Positions 25,851 to 39,532 of a stretch of 64,000 nucleotides of DNA are shown piece by piece. The notes under the pieces are model-generated. The model was not told the DNA's origin, made no database searches, and saw nothing but the letters and a program-made list of their open reading frames with translations. The stretch comes from Larimichthys crocea (lineage: Eukaryota; Chordata; Actinopteri; Sciaenidae). How positions within the stretch are numbered: position 1 is the first letter of the stretch; each line of letters starts with the position of its first letter. Both the position numbers and the translations under genes were made by a program. The stretch lies in contig NC_040019.1 of the NCBI RefSeq assembly GCF_000972845.2, positions 11,547,001-11,611,000 on the forward strand, read 5' to 3'.

Positions 25851-28800
25851 CTGGGAATAAAAGTTTAATATCTGACTGACTGAACAACTGTCTCATACTG
25901 AGCAACAATTGTCACAACTTATGATGACTAATACATTAACAATCAGATGCTTTTGTACTGACTGGACGGATCTGGTCACATTATGTATTTACTGTCAATG
26001 TAAACTTCAACAGCTGGGAGACTAATGACAGTACAGCTGACTGATCCTCTAATGAGTCACTTGGAAATTAATAGTTAAACAAAATCACACAAGAAAAAAG
26101 GAACAAACAGAAATAGGTGCAGTAAATGATGGAGATCAGTAAGACACAAAAACAAGGCCGACTAGAAATAAGTAAAAGATATAACAACACTAATATTTGA
26201 CATCAATAAAAGAGAAGGCCTGAGAATAGTGAGAGATTAATCCTCCTCTCTTCTACATGACTGCCTCTTTATCTCAGTGGAGGCTAATTTGAGATTAAAT
26301 TGTAGGGTTGTTTCTCTCCTCTGGTATTTTGTGGCCAGCACTGGGCACTGTGGTTGTACAAGATGCCATTGAAACAGAAAACAGTAGAAAGACAGTAGAG
26401 AAGAAGAAGAGATGGAAAAGAGGGGGAAGAGACGACTAAAGAAAGAGAAGAGTAGTTTTTTACAATCCCTTTATTGAACTACTTCAAGGGGAAACTATAA
26501 CATCTTCACTTGAAGGCAGAAAAAAGAAAATATTCCTAAAACACAAAATACGAGGAAGAGGAGAACAAAAAACAGAAGCAGAAAAGAAAAGGAAAAAAAG
26601 AGATAAAAAGAGAAGAACAAAGAAAAGTAAAGAAGAGAAGAAGAGGAGCTGATGAGAGATCAATCACAGAAATAACACATTAACCCTACGATGATGCATT
26701 AACATCACGTCTACATCACTGTTCATCATTGTTCTGAGCCTAAAATATATATATAGCTTAATTCGGCCATTACTCACTTTGTTCTGGACATGAAGAGACA
26801 TGCTCAGCTTCCTGTGGAGATGGAAAAAAGCTTTAATCTGGGTCAAACATTTGATTTAGATTTGCACATTTGTCAAGGCGAATCATCCTCTGTGTACCAT
26901 GAATATACATAACATGTTGAATCAAAATTCACCCCCATGTGAGTTGTGAGTACCGAATGGAAACTATAAACCCCTGGGACACATGCACATGTTTGGTAAA
27001 TTATCTGATAATGGGTAGGCCATTACACAGCTGCAGTGTTTCTAGCATACTGGTTCAGGCAGCAGAGCCAATCTGTGACTTTCAATGAGTATCCCTCCAC
27101 CACACCACAGAAATTACCTTAATTTGGCAAAATCAAAGAGCTTTAAATTACTGAACATTCAGTTAAACAATTTTCTGCATCACTAGGATTTTGTCCTCTC
27201 TCCTCTTACTTCATGTAAAAAGGTGATGCAGGATTACTTTCCTCTTGTGCACAGAGCAGAGCCAGTAAGCATAAAATCAAGACAGATTTCATTAAGTCTC
27301 AACCTTTAAACTCTTACCTTGACTGGGAACGGGGAACTGGAGGGTTCACCTGTACGAGGTGTGTCAATATCCGTCAGGAGAGGGGGCCATGAGTGGGTCA
27401 TTTCCTGTGGGGCGGAATACAAAGAGTGTGATATGTCAGGAGCAACACAACACAAAACATGCAGTGTTGTAATCCATGCGGGCGTACTCTCTCTTCTTTC
27501 CTTCCCAGTATCTGATTCAAACTTTCCCCCCTGTGTATTAGAATATAGTGACAGTCACATGATAGTAACTGATTGCTGACCGATTTACTTTGCAGCCAAA
27601 TTACAACATTTTACATTTAAATTAAAACTCATCAACTTTGTTATTAGGAAAAGTTGATTTTTTCCTATAACTGTACTGGAAAGAAAAGAAGATAAAAAGG
27701 AAGGAAAAACAAAAACTTCTTTCAAAGCTCATCACAGCTCATCAACACCAGCAAAAATTCAAGGAATGTGTGGCCTTGTCAGAGGAATCCAGCTCAAATT
27801 ACAGCAGTCCAGGTAACAATGCTTTTTGGTGCCAAACAATACAGGCCACTGGTGGCAGTGTGATGGTGTGGAGAAAAAGTTCCTTTCACACATTAGAGCC
27901 TCTGATAACCAGTCGAAAATGTCCGAACAGAACACTAATGACACAACATGCTAATACAGTAAATATATATATTCAATTAAACTCTGACACAAATCAGTTA
28001 AGGCTGTTGCAAAGCATTGATGTTCTGCAAGATGTCATGGACAAGATTCAGAACATTTTTATTCAGAAAACAATCAGGGAATAAAAATGTTATTTTAAAA
28101 TCTCACATTACTGAACATGCTGATGTTTGGGAGGTAGAGCTGTGAGGTGAATGAACAATTGAAAAATACACAGAAACGCAATGATAAAAAAAACAAAACA
28201 GCGTAGACGCAGAGCAGGAGACTGTTGCAAGAGAGCTAAAGAAAAGCTTATCAGCAGTTGCTTAAGTCCGTAGAGGTTGTTGAGCAACTAGAAACGTGTG
28301 TTTGTGCAGTCAACTTTTCTTACAGCTACATCATCTCAACATAATAGCCCGATGCTCTAATACCACAGCACCAGGTAACACGGTTTGTAAAAATATGTCA
28401 ATCCACATAAACAATCGGACAACATGACTTGTGCAGTCTCATTTCGTGTGGTATCAGCACACATCGTGCTGCTGCTTTAAGTGAAAAAAGCCTTTCAACA
28501 ACAAATCACTGGAATGCTTTTATTGTGACGCAGCCAGCAGCCACAGTTCTCATATCAACATGTTGTATGGAAAAATTACCATAATTGGATTGGATAAATG
28601 GACTTACCCTCAAGATGTCCTCAACACACTGTGCTTCATTTGTCCTTGTCTGTAGAAACAAAAGGAATTATGAGTTATTATTTTATTTACAACGCGAATG
28701 AAATTATAACATGAACATAGAAAGGATTGTTAAGGAGCTGTTTCTTTTTACAGGGCAAATCATTTATGGTATTTGACAGGCTGAGATAATAAAACTGCCT

Positions 28801-31800
28801 TTATCCTACCCATATTTTCATCTCAGATTGTTTACTCCTTGTTGTCGATATGCTGCATGTGGTCATTGCAACTATATCTCACCCACAAAGCAGCATATCC
28901 ATCTCTAGTAGCCTTGTAATACAAGAGCTGACATTTATCTTACTGCACTGTGGCAAATCATCTGTGTGTGTAACATGAAAACACATAAAATATAGCAGAA
29001 GGAAATCGAAGAAAAGTGAAAACCATTGTTTTTCATATATACATTAATGTGTCACAATCAAATAAAAAAAAGGGATAATTGTTCAGACTTTCTGTCTCAA
29101 TTAAAAAACAACTAACTGTCCAATCACAGCTTGACGGGCATGATTTGATTTTAATTACGTCACGCTAAAAACTCTATTTATTCACTTATTAGAGACAGAA
29201 AGCTAAACAACTGTCCTTTCATCATATGTTCTGCATTTAGTCATGGGATAATAGATACATGCATAAAAAAAAGAAATATGTGTGTATTGTATTTGTTTTA
29301 ATTTAGGCATTTCAAAGCTTCCACAGAACACAGACAAATTATTTGTAATAGCAAATATTGAAAATAGGCCTACAAGCAAGTGTGTGTCCTGAGAGGGAAA
29401 AAGAACAGACCGACCTAAAAGATAGATATTCTGTCTCACTGATATATAAAATGGAGGTGGGGATTTATTACAAACATAAATCAGTATCAGAGTCCTATAC
29501 CACATCCTAACTAACTCCAGCCTCAGTAACTAGATGATTGACAGCATACCCCGTATCAGGCAGCAGCTTAGGCCAACCCAAACATCAGATAAATACTGCG
29601 TGAGTGAATGAGTCAACAGGCTGCATTTCAGTTTGTTTTCAGTCCCGTCTTTCAGTTTTTCCTTCTGAATGGACAGTGTTTGAGATAAGGTCAGACTGAA
29701 TGGGCCCCCAGAGCAGTTATGTAAGTTGGTGACAAAGCTCATTTATTGTACTGCTGAAGCCCAGGGGAGAAGTTATCAGAGGCAGTTGAGTGTGCTGCAG
29801 ACAAACACGCACACACTCTCTCTCTTTTTCTGAAATGTCTAAAGTTTTATTTATAAAAAGCTTATTGGAGATGTGCGATTTAACTGAGGAGTGAAAGGTT
29901 GGTGCGAAATGAGGGAATGAGTAACTGCAAAGCTATCCTGCCCTGGACAAGTCCCAGCAGTGAGAACAGCAGCATATTCAGCTGTGTTGTTTTGCTGCAG
30001 GAGGGTAAGGGGGGGAGGTGTGAAGTGTTGCAGGTGCAAGGGTTGTGTGTGTAAATGTGTGTGAAAGAACAGATAAATGGAGTTGAACTGGAGTTCAGCC
30101 AAATTCTCCCAAACAAAGCAAGTCCTACCTGAACGAATGAACAGTCAAACAAGAAAAGCAAAACTATGGAGAGGTTTTAGAGAACATCCTGAAATCAGCA
30201 GACACACAATCCTCTTGGCCTGTATAGTATATCAAAGTCCAGACAACAGCAATAAAAAGTATAGTAAGAAGACTTTGCTCCTGCTATCACCTCCCCCACA
30301 CTTACTCGAAGCACTAAATGAGATTCTGCAGTGTAATGATGGCAAGACATGCATGTATATATCATGTATGATATAATATTTTGTTACTGAAGAGGAAAAT
30401 TGTCTCGTAAAATAGCTGAATTATTTTTTCCAAAAGGCATCAATCAATCATATACTACTAGAACTAAATTATAATTATTATTTACACCACACTGCACTTT
30501 ATGTCCTGTCTTTATAAAAACAAGTTATTTGTTTATTGAAAGCTAAAGTAAAACTGGAACTTCTAGCTTCTTCACCAAGATGCAATTCAGAAATCACACT
30601 CACATCTGCAGTAGTGAATATCACAACAGAATCCAGCCCGGCGACATAACCTTGTTCACCACTACGCCCTGTGGTTCACTCCATTTGTCTATCAAGGGAT
30701 AGTAATTTCTTTGTATAATCACTGTTTATTAAGGATTTAGGTAATAGCAGCCTTTATGAAACACCACTTCCCACAAGCCCATGACCACTGTGGGTTTGAC
30801 GTCATCAGCCTGACAGACTGAGGCCGCTGCCGACCTGGTAATGGCAGCAGGATTTCAGCTCTGCTACTACTACTATTGCTATAAAAAGGAGTTGTTCAAC
30901 ATTTTGAGATACACACTTATTTGCTTTCTTGTTGAGGGTTAGATGCGAAGATCAATATCAGTCTGAATATAAAATGCATAGCTGGTTAGCTTAGCTTAGC
31001 ATAAAGACTGAAAACACGGGGAGGGAACAGCTAGCCTATCAAAAACTACCTACCAGCACCTGTAAAGCTCAACAATCAAGGATTCATCTTGTTTGTTTGA
31101 TCTATACAAAAAACAGTGTTTCTTCTGTTTCCATTTGTTATGCTAAGCTAACCTGGAATATTACATTTAAAAAAACATATCATCATATTACAGGTATGAG
31201 ATTAAAGACAATAAACTCACCTCCAAAAATTGTGGCAATAACTTTGCTTTGCCCAGGTTTGATTTGTTGATTAACTCCGGTAGAGGCACATATGGCTCTG
31301 GTGAAGGCTTTAGCTCAGGTGACTCACTGACCACCTGGTCCTGACCATCCATGGGCCGCACGTACGCTGTTGGCTTTTGGGTCATGACTACGCTGGGCTG
31401 CTTAGACGACAGGAGTGAAGGGAAGGTCTGGGTAGGAAGTGCATTGCCCTTGTTGGCTTGAGGCAGAGATGCATCTTTGGGGGACTGTTTTATGCTAAAT
31501 GTGGAAACATCTCCGCTGCTGACACACTCAGAGGGGTGATCTGTGGACCCTTGAAGGTGATGTCTGTCATAGGTGTCCTTAGTGTCCATGTCGGTGGTAT
31601 CTTGGTCACTGGAACCCAGGAAATGTAGTGGCTTAGCATCAGGAGACTGAGAACTCATTTCCTGTGGAAGGCTGACACGCTCCCTGAGATCTGAGTGGGT
31701 TTCAGTCTTCTTTTGTTGATGTGCTGAGTGGCTGAGCTGACTGTGGTTCAAAGACACATTTGAGAAAGTGGATGGATGTCCATGGTGGTTAGGAGAAGAA

Positions 31801-34800
31801 GAGGCGGTGGACGTCCTTGTGGGCTGGGAGCAGTAACCGTTACTAGAGGGGGCTTTCTGACTTTGAGTGGACATGAAATGGGCCTGGTTATGGAATGGAG
31901 GTTTGGTTGGTTTATCTGTGTTTGCCTGACCCTGATCTGACTGCGAGAAGGTTACATAATTAGGAATGGGTAAAGACTCAATGGCAAAGGGATAGGGATT
32001 ATTCACATTTTCATAACTGCCCAGCATCCTCTGGATTCGATTGGAAAGTTCATCCCCTTTGTTTGTCTACAAAAAGAAGAGATAAACACGTTTTAATGTT
32101 AACGGAGGACAAATATCACAGTTTACAAATGTTCTTAATCTTATGAACACAGAACCAAATGTCTTATGCCCTTGGTTATGTTTAGTCCACAAAAAAAATA
32201 TATTGCATCACGCTGCAGAAAAAATACATTTTTCATGCCTTAAGTTACTGTGATGTGCTCACAACAGTTGCACTTAATGCAAGTAATCAGGCTTTACAAA
32301 CAGTTGTGCGTGATTCACTGACCTTTCAGGTTACATAGAGGCTGCTCTATCTTATTTACTGAACAAAGGTTATTCAAGCCATTTGCAGTCTCAGAGAAAG
32401 AGTGCAGACACCACTCAAGGCTGAAAACATTTCTGCCATCTCGACTTGTTTGAATAAAAAACGTCATCTTTTGTGGTCAGTATTCTGATAAAAGATGCCG
32501 CAAAGTGTCAACAATAACAGATAAAGCAGCTCTTTGTAGCAAAGATTAATTAATAATGTGACAATTTACGTTATTTTTATTGAAAGAATTATTATTATTG
32601 AAAGCATGATAACCAATTTCGTCACAGTTTTACACATTAGATGCTGAAAGTGGACATTAGTGATGCAGCAGTCAGTCTTCTGACTGACCATTATAACTAA
32701 ACCTATAAGCCTTTGTCGGCAAATGCAGGTTAATTTTTTCTGTTTAAATCATTTTTCCCCTTCACTGTTTTCCAATGTTTACTACTTTTACTTGTCAAGT
32801 GATGTCAGTTCATTTGTACAGCATACTATAAACCCCACCCACAGTTGATCAAAAGGCTTTACAGTTATAAAAAGGGGGAAAAAACAACTAAAATTTAAAA
32901 AATTCAATCTGTACTTTGTTGAGATTTCTTTTTATTTATACAACTACAGTAGAACCCCTGTTAGAGGCTGCACTGCCAAGAGGTTAACTGTCTGACAGTG
33001 TCATCACTTCACGCCTGCTGTGTCCGCTGTGTGTCTTTACCTTGAACGGTTCCCCAAAGAGTGGCACATTCTCCGGGTTGAGTTCTTTGGCTTGGCTTGT
33101 TTCTTGGTTCCTCTGTTCCCATGCTCGGAGGCGAAGAAGGTTCCTTTCTTCGTTGTGTACACTGTGGAACATTACAAAAATAAGACAGGTCTTTAATCAG
33201 CATTGCATTTTCAAAAGTGCATCGTTCATCTCTAATGCTAAATATATTTACCCAGTTAGATGCCAGAGGTAAAGAGGCAGTAGGTGCCTTAAATATTAAA
33301 ACTGGAATCCCACCAGCAAACTAAAATTGAAGACACGCTCTACTACTTAATGAGTGAGATTACAATACAGCCTGTTGTTTACATCTCCATCTTCTACGAT
33401 TTTGTACACGTCTAAACCCCAGAACAAAAAATAATGCATCAATCCTTTTCAGTTTTGATGAAAGAAAATTTAGAGACTGCAAATATATGGCATCTTGTCA
33501 CAGACCTATCTACCCTGGGGGCAGAGCTGCAGAGTGTAAGAGGAGAAGACAGTGCCCATCATATCTACAGACGAGTGTAATTAGACTCACAGACGCCATG
33601 AGGATTTACCGCAACATTCACATCTGTTCTCTCTAGTCCCTTAAGATGACGTGCAGCCCACCTACACATCAAATGGATGATTACGGCTACTAGCTACCTA
33701 CTATGATGCCAGTGGCAGAAAGAGCTACTCTACTATAGTAAATTACATTGTGGAACAACAGCAGGCCCCAGAGCATCAGGCCTTCTTTAACACTTTTAAT
33801 AAACTAAAGTGTACTGAATGTTTATCTACATTTAAAAATTAGCTAGTTTTCTTCCCAAAATGCAGTGTTGATCACCCACAGGAACCCCAATGGGATACTT
33901 CCATGGCAACAAGTGGAGCCACACAGATTTGGGACTCAGCCAAACAGATGAGCACTCACTCATTAATTTAACAGAGAGACTGGCCAAATGACTGGTACAG
34001 AACAAACTGGCACTTCTCAGTCACAGGCCACACGCCCAGTAACACCCAGGCCTAAAACAACATACCGTGTCTGTATTAAACTCTCACATTAAACCTCATA
34101 AACAAACATGAAACATACATTTTGTTGCTGACCGTAAATGTTGATGATGCAGCACAAGTTCCTTACAGAAATGATTCGAAACGGCTGCTGAGGACAATAT
34201 CAGGGGCTGAATTATTGATGAAGCCAGAGCATTAACTGTCCAGAATTAGCACTAACACGGTGATTTAATCTTAACATTGGGTCAACCTCTAATCATTTAA
34301 TAATTTGTTACATCTGCATGAATACTCTATTTAACAGGCGAGCTCATCATTAACCAATTTGGACCAATGTCAGCCATTCTGAGTGGTATGGTTACCCCTG
34401 CTTCCTGTCCTTAAAACAGAATATAATAATTTGCTGTTGCTCGTGCCCGAAGTCGAGAACCTTTCATCAAGACAAAAGTGAGCTCTGAGTGTACCAGTTT
34501 ACAAATGACAGATGCCAGAAACTGATGTTTCAATGTTGAGTAAAAAAGGTGAATAACCTGTCCCCACGTTACAGAATAAGCCACAACAGAAATTATACTG
34601 AAATAAATGCATCAAATATACAACGCACAAAACTATTTTCCTTTGTTCAACAAAGTAGCTATGCACCTCTTGTTTTCTAAATAACAAGTGTTACCTTTGT
34701 TTCAGGGTCCCTATTCATACGCAAAAAGTAGGCTACACGAAAATGTATATGCAACGTTCAACACACCCGAGCGTAACAAAACAGCCAAAAGACCTCAAGA

Positions 34801-36729
34801 AACAAACAATCCAAAACAAAAGGCCACACACACACCTGTGCCTGGTTCAGCATCTCCTCTTTGACCAGACGTGACCACTGAGGGCCACTAAAGACAGGGA
34901 GGCAACCTGGGAATGAGTGAGTGACCTACTGGTGTTTTTTTCAGTTTATAAATGTAGGAAAAATAATCGCTTTGACCAGAACTGCAACATTCCCACGTTC
35001 AAGCTTCTCAGTTGTGAAACAGATCATGATAAATTATTAATGGGTGTCACAGTTCACCAAAGCCACGATTAAGCTGACTTTCGGGTTGACAAAAATAAAA
35101 TGATACTTTATAGTTCAACTGCAAAAAATTTTTTTTTGATTTTGACAGTCAAAACTGAAATAAAATGAATATAAGATCAATTTTCTGACACCCCAATAAA
35201 CTATAGATATGATAGTGAACTGAATCAACTTTGAAAATATAAGCAATTCGGACATGAAAAAAATAAAGCAAATTAAACAATCCATAGTTGCAGCTATAAA
35301 TGTTACTTTTCCTTCCTGCATCAACAAGCTAAAAGCCCACAATGATGCTAAACAGAGGATTTAGTCTGAATACTACTTCATTAGTTCATGAGTGACAGAA
35401 AACTGACAAAAATGAAAGTCAGATTTTATAGTAAGTAAGTCGTAGATTTAACATTTTAGACACTAAATATCACTTTTGTCATCTCTTGACTTTGTTCTCT
35501 TCAGTCTTCATGTTTCTTTCATGCTGCTTAAGAGATCAGTCATATCTTTGAATATTTCCTCTGTAATGATTTTCCTTCTGGAGGATATTTTAAAAGCTCC
35601 CTCATTGCTACAATTTTTGACAATTTTGCTGCAAGTGCACCCTTTCCCCGTGGCCGTGCAGACGGCACTAGTTTGCAAGAAGAGACTATAAAGAAATCAC
35701 AATCTGCTTTTCTCTGCTCTTACTGGCATATAACATGAAATGCATGATCAACAACCACTATAAAGCTATTTTAAGTCTACTTTTATTTGCCTTTAAAAGG
35801 GTAACACTCCCAGACTCTGTTTTTTTAATTAGTCGCATTAGAAGACCAGGTTTTTCTATCCTGACTGTCTACTGTAATATTACCCTCTCTCTATATTTTT
35901 TTAATTTTATTTAACCTTCATTCAACCAGAAAGGGTCCCACTGGGATTAAAAACCTCTTTTTCCAAGGGTTTCCTTGCCAAGACAGGCAGCACTTACTAA
36001 GAACAAGTCAGACAATATTACAACATGTAGCAATCTATAAAAATACTAAAAGTACAGAACAAGCCATGAATTCAACAACATTAGTGAAAACAAATCTGTC
36101 ACAGCCACATCATGTTATATGTAAATAATGATGGGGATCATAATAGGTGCTCTTAAATTGAAAGGCAGAAAAAAAAAGGTGTCAACATGGACTGGAAAAC
36201 TTTTGTCTTCTTCTCAGATGATCATATGCAGAGTTATTTGTTGTGGTTGAATCTGACTTGTCTTTGTGATTTTTTTGGGGTTATTCAAACTTGTTATCCC
36301 AAATCCAAGTCAATCAAACACAACAGACATACATACGCATATAAACGGGCTTTAAAACCCAAACGTAAACGCTAACTTAGACAGGACAGCTGGTATAAAC
36401 ACAGCAGCTCCCCTTTAACCTGAAAATCACATCAGCTCTTTCCAGCTGATTCCACCTCCTCCTCGACCTGCTTATCGAGCTAAAAAAAAAACACACACAC
36501 ACACAAAAAACAAAACAACAACCCTGCGTGTCAGTTTTAAATCAACTACACAAAACTACCAAACGCACACGACCTCCCTTGTGACGCTTTTCACGGGACT
36601 CACAGGCTGAAACTTTCCTTAAAGACTCAAAGTGCTGCCTAACCCAGACCGAGCTAATTAACCCAGGCTAGCGGCCAGCAGCTAGCGGCTAGCCGCCGCT
36701 GCGTCTACCTACCTCGGCTGAGATGCCAT
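20185..36729 (-). CDS. aff1: AF4/FMR2 family member 1 (AFF1-type super elongation complex scaffold)
   Basis: Nineteen coding exons join in frame (3,561 nt, 1,186 residues). Plus-strand bounds: 36713-36729, 33041-33161, 31221-32066, 28608-28649, 27318-27404, 26778-26811, 25460-25517, 24629-24770, 23472-24497, 23294-23382, 22964-23192, 22703-22797, 21766-21829, 21535-21671, 21353-21424, 20974-21067, 20788-20831, 20455-20693, 20185-20309. The N-terminus ([19 protein letters not shown], then VPLFGEPFK) and [15 protein letters not shown] are the AFF N-homology region. [24 protein letters not shown], the Ser/Asp/Glu-rich acidic stretch, WQLGNW and the C-terminal homology domain (about 940-1186, ending [12 protein letters not shown]) follow in family order. 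AFF proteins scaffold P-TEFb and ELL factors in the nucleus. MAMF in the C-terminal domain and proximity to nup54/ppef2 favour aff1; the ELDTVMGPL segment is also close to AFF4. Confidence 0.93.
24776..24809. repeat. CA microsatellite in an aff1 intron
   Basis: A short, slightly interrupted CA repeat immediately upstream (minus sense) of the aff1 acidic-region exon. Confidence 0.9.
25799..25850. repeat. CA microsatellite (about 25 units) in an aff1 intron
   Basis: An almost perfect AC dinucleotide run within the intron upstream of aff1 exon 25460-25517. It should be length-polymorphic. Confidence 0.95.
26395..26650. repeat. Purine-rich tract in an aff1 intron
   Basis: The plus strand is strongly biased to A and G over much of this interval (AAGAAGAAGAGATGG, AAGAAAAGGAAAAAAAGAG and similar), with few pyrimidines. 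It is low-complexity DNA, not an array of exact units. Confidence 0.6.
27725..28085 (+). mobile_element. Degenerate DNA-transposon remnant in an aff1 intron
   Basis: The stretch includes a plus-strand frame with [19 protein letters not shown], resembling the conserved GGSxMVWG segment of Tc1/mariner-type transposases. The surrounding reading frame is broken and no terminal inverted repeats were found. It is probably a decayed copy. Confidence 0.4.
30888..31155. repeat. Dispersed fish repeat (MITE-like) in an aff1 intron
   Basis: It contains GGTTAGCTTAGCTTAGCATA and downstream ACCTACCAGCACC, with TGCTAAGCTAACC at the far end as a partial inverted copy. This sequence resembles a high-copy interspersed repeat of teleost genomes (from memory, not searched). 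It ends just upstream of the large aff1 exon. Confidence 0.55.
35904..36060. repeat. Dispersed fish repeat in aff1 intron 1
   Basis: The segment runs from TTTTATTTAACC through CCCACTGGGATTAAAAACCTC and TTGCCAAGACAGGCAGC. It resembles a common teleost interspersed repeat by recollection. No ends or target-site duplication were identified. Confidence 0.4.
36713..36729 (-). other. aff1: aff1 exon 1: start codon within the likely promoter region
   Basis: The 17-nt coding part reads MASQP plus two bases of the next codon, and joins to VHNEERNLL in exon 2, 3.5 kb away. The flanking sequence at about 36640-36720 is richer in GC and CpG than its surroundings, which suits a promoter and 5'UTR. The donor is GTAGGT. 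Confidence 0.85.
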
Positions 36730-38578
36730 GGTGCGTCTCTCACAACAACCAAAGTTGGTTGTCATGTGTTTCTGACAGTCCTCACCACGGTGTCCTTCTC
36801 ACTTGGTCACATTGTTTACCGGTGGGGATGATTTTGTTGGTTTAAATGGCTGTCAGGCCGCCGTTGTTTGATAGTTGTCTGCTAACAGACCGTGTTTGGG
36901 TTGTCCACTCTCTCTGCCTTACTGGATTGTTCTACTCTATTCAGCCATCCGGGGACCAACCTCTGTTTTATACACTCAATGCAGTAAAAGCCCGTCGGAA
37001 AACACCTCAAAAGCAATTCAATCACTGTCATAAGTGTAAATACAAAGTAAGTATAGCGAACGAGTCCATTAAGAGCTATATTATGTGCTGTTTTTGTTTC
37101 TTCATTACAGTTGGACCAAACTTTACACTGTTACCCCTGCGTGACAGACATGGTACAGTCATCTGTGTTAAGTTCACCACAGAGTTGTGTTATGAGTCCT
37201 CACTAAAGCTTTTTTTATTTTTTTAATGCATGACAGCTGATTTTAAAGCTACTGCAACGTTTGAAAGTCACTCTGTTGACAAGCAGATTTATTAATCAAT
37301 AGAGAGATTGATAAAGCCACAAATATAATATAATAAAAGCTGAGACTTGAGCCTAAAAGTGGCAGTAAAGGGTGCTTTTTAACCACCTGGCTCCTGCGTT
37401 AGAATGACAGTAGCAGACAGATCAGACCAATTTAAAAAAAAAGATATATTAGTTCATTAAAAATCAATTAAAACACTAATAATATGCTTTGATTTAAGCA
37501 GTAATTTGTCTTCTGTTTTGTTAAGTCAACCGTATACACAGTACACAGTGAAATCAGACAGTGTTTCGCCAAGGGCTACGTGAAACATAAAACCTAGTGC
37601 AGACAGGACTACATTAATGTGCACACACATTACAACACAAAATACAAAAGGGCTGCATAAAGTGCAGACAAAACAACAGACAGACTGTGTAAAAACATAT
37701 GCTACATGAGGATATATGACTATAGCAGGTTTATACAGTAGTGAGGTAGATCCTATCAGGATTGCTCCTTAATTAGAGTGAGTACATTGTATTTAAAGCC
37801 TAATTTATACCTGACAGAAATACCCTTCTTTCTTCAAAGCCAGTTTATGTTATTCTTTAGTTTTTTTGTTGGACTTTTATCAGATGTTTTAAGACTAACA
37901 AAACAATTAGATCCCACTTACAGCTTATCATAAGGTGAATAAACACCACTTATATAGACAACAGATTTAAAATGAGGAAGGATAATCTTTTCAAATGCAT
38001 CGCACAATGTGAAAAACACAATGACCACTTGTTCAGTAATGCAGCTCTCACTAATATAACTAAATTCTACAATTATGGAAATAATTTGCTCTTGTTTTAT
38101 GTGATATGTTAATACCTGAATCTAATTTAAAGAATAATGATGGAGAGATAAGACAAAAAGTGATTTTAATACAGCACAACACACTTAAAGCACACACAAA
38201 GCACTGATGTTTTAATAAACACCTGCGACTCCCTTTCGTGATTGTGCTGGTTGATGTCATACCATACCTGTTTACAGCTAAAAAAAATGCATGAACTCTG
38301 GATCTGGCAGGGATTCACTCTTGTGCCCAGAAACACAGAAGCACATGTAAAAGTCTTCTGACTCACTCTGTCACCTTGGTGCCAGTTTTGGTGAGCGAGT
38401 TCGGGATTCGATGACACAGGGGCGAAACTGGCAGTGTTCCTCATGCAGGTTTCAGCGCATAGCTTGCAGCAGAAACCAGATGAATCACATGTTATAGATT
38501 TCAACAAGACAAGTAGGATGGATATGCTGATTAAGTGCATTAGAGAAGAGTTAAATAAAGCAGCATGTGTAAGAAAAT

Positions 38579-38765
38579 GTGATGCAGCACACTATAAGGT
38601 GCCCTTAAATGGTGAAAATGTGATGCAGTGCTCTCTAGGGTGCTCTTTCAGTGGAGAGAAGGTCATAAGTGCACTAAGGGGCATTATTAAAATGGAGAAA
38701 ATGTGATTCGGTGCCATCTAAGACGCCCTTCCAGTGGAGAAAATGTGATGCAGTGCCTTGTAGCC
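38579..38765. repeat. Degenerate 41-42 bp tandem repeat, about 4.5 copies
   Basis: Successive units begin near 38579, 38620, 38662, 38703 and 38745, with the theme GTGATGCAGTGC...GGTGC(T/C)CTT...AATGGAGAAAAT. Copies differ at many positions. The open frame crossing it is a by-product of unit length being near a multiple of three. Confidence 0.8.
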
Positions 38766-39414
38766 ATGCCATACATACTGCCTGAGTCTGTGACTCTGCG
38801 TGTTGCTGTTCTTAAAGCATGGACACAGTGTATGATTTAATGCTGGTTTGAGCACAGGCTGTTCAGGAAAGGTCTGTTATTGGACACTCACCCTGGGTGG
38901 TTATGTTATGCTGGTACTGGCCGTCTGCCAACGGAGCACACCAACATCATCCTCCTTCATTTAGACCTAACAGGCAGCTCAGGACAGCTAAATGGACCAT
39001 GGCACTTTAAGACTGTAGATATATGCCAGCATAAAGATGTAACAGGAGCCTAATGATCACGATATACAGTCTGCAATACAATAAAATTATTCAGCACTAA
39101 AAGAGCATTCAAAAAACTAACTTGGAGTTTGAATTTAGTATGTTTAAGGTGATGTTTGAACTATTTCCACTTTTTGTCTGGCATACTTCTGGGAGGGACT
39201 TCAACACCTAATTTTGCCCTGTAACAAGTGTGCCATCCAGAGGCTGGATGGTGTGAAATCTGACATTTCTATTTGTTTACCAGGAGGTGGCACTACCTTA
39301 TTTCTTTTGTGTAGAACAGAATGCTCACCAGAGCAGAGCACACTGACATACTCTTTACAGTATAGGTAGTACATTAAATCTTTTATACTGTATAGTACGG
39401 TAAGTGTATACTGT

Positions 39415-39483
39415 AAGATATTATTGCAATAAAATAAACTGCACAACAGAAGTGTGCAGTTTATTTTATTGCAATAATATCTT
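39415..39483. repeat. Perfect 31-bp inverted repeat with 7-nt loop
   Basis: The left arm 39415-39445 and right arm 39453-39483 are exact reverse complements separated by ACAGAAG. Arms start AAGATATTATTGCAATAAAA. No gene or recognised transposon end overlaps it. Confidence 0.95.
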
Positions 39484-39532
39484 CTTGTTTACAAGTTTTA
39501 TACTGTACTGATTTATTACGTAGTGACAGCTG

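Noticed and set aside
36846..37226. 126-codon plus-strand open frame next to the aff1 promoter, possible divergent gene
   Set aside because: No recognisable domain, Cys/Phe-rich low-quality composition, no splice partner and no upstream promoter element beyond the shared aff1 region.
38434..38706. 90-codon plus-strand open frame
   Set aside because: It runs into the 41-42 bp tandem repeat, whose unit length keeps frames open by chance; no homologous family recognised.
38579..38765. CRISPR-like repeat array
   Set aside because: Units are contiguous with no spacers and diverge strongly, and the host is a vertebrate.
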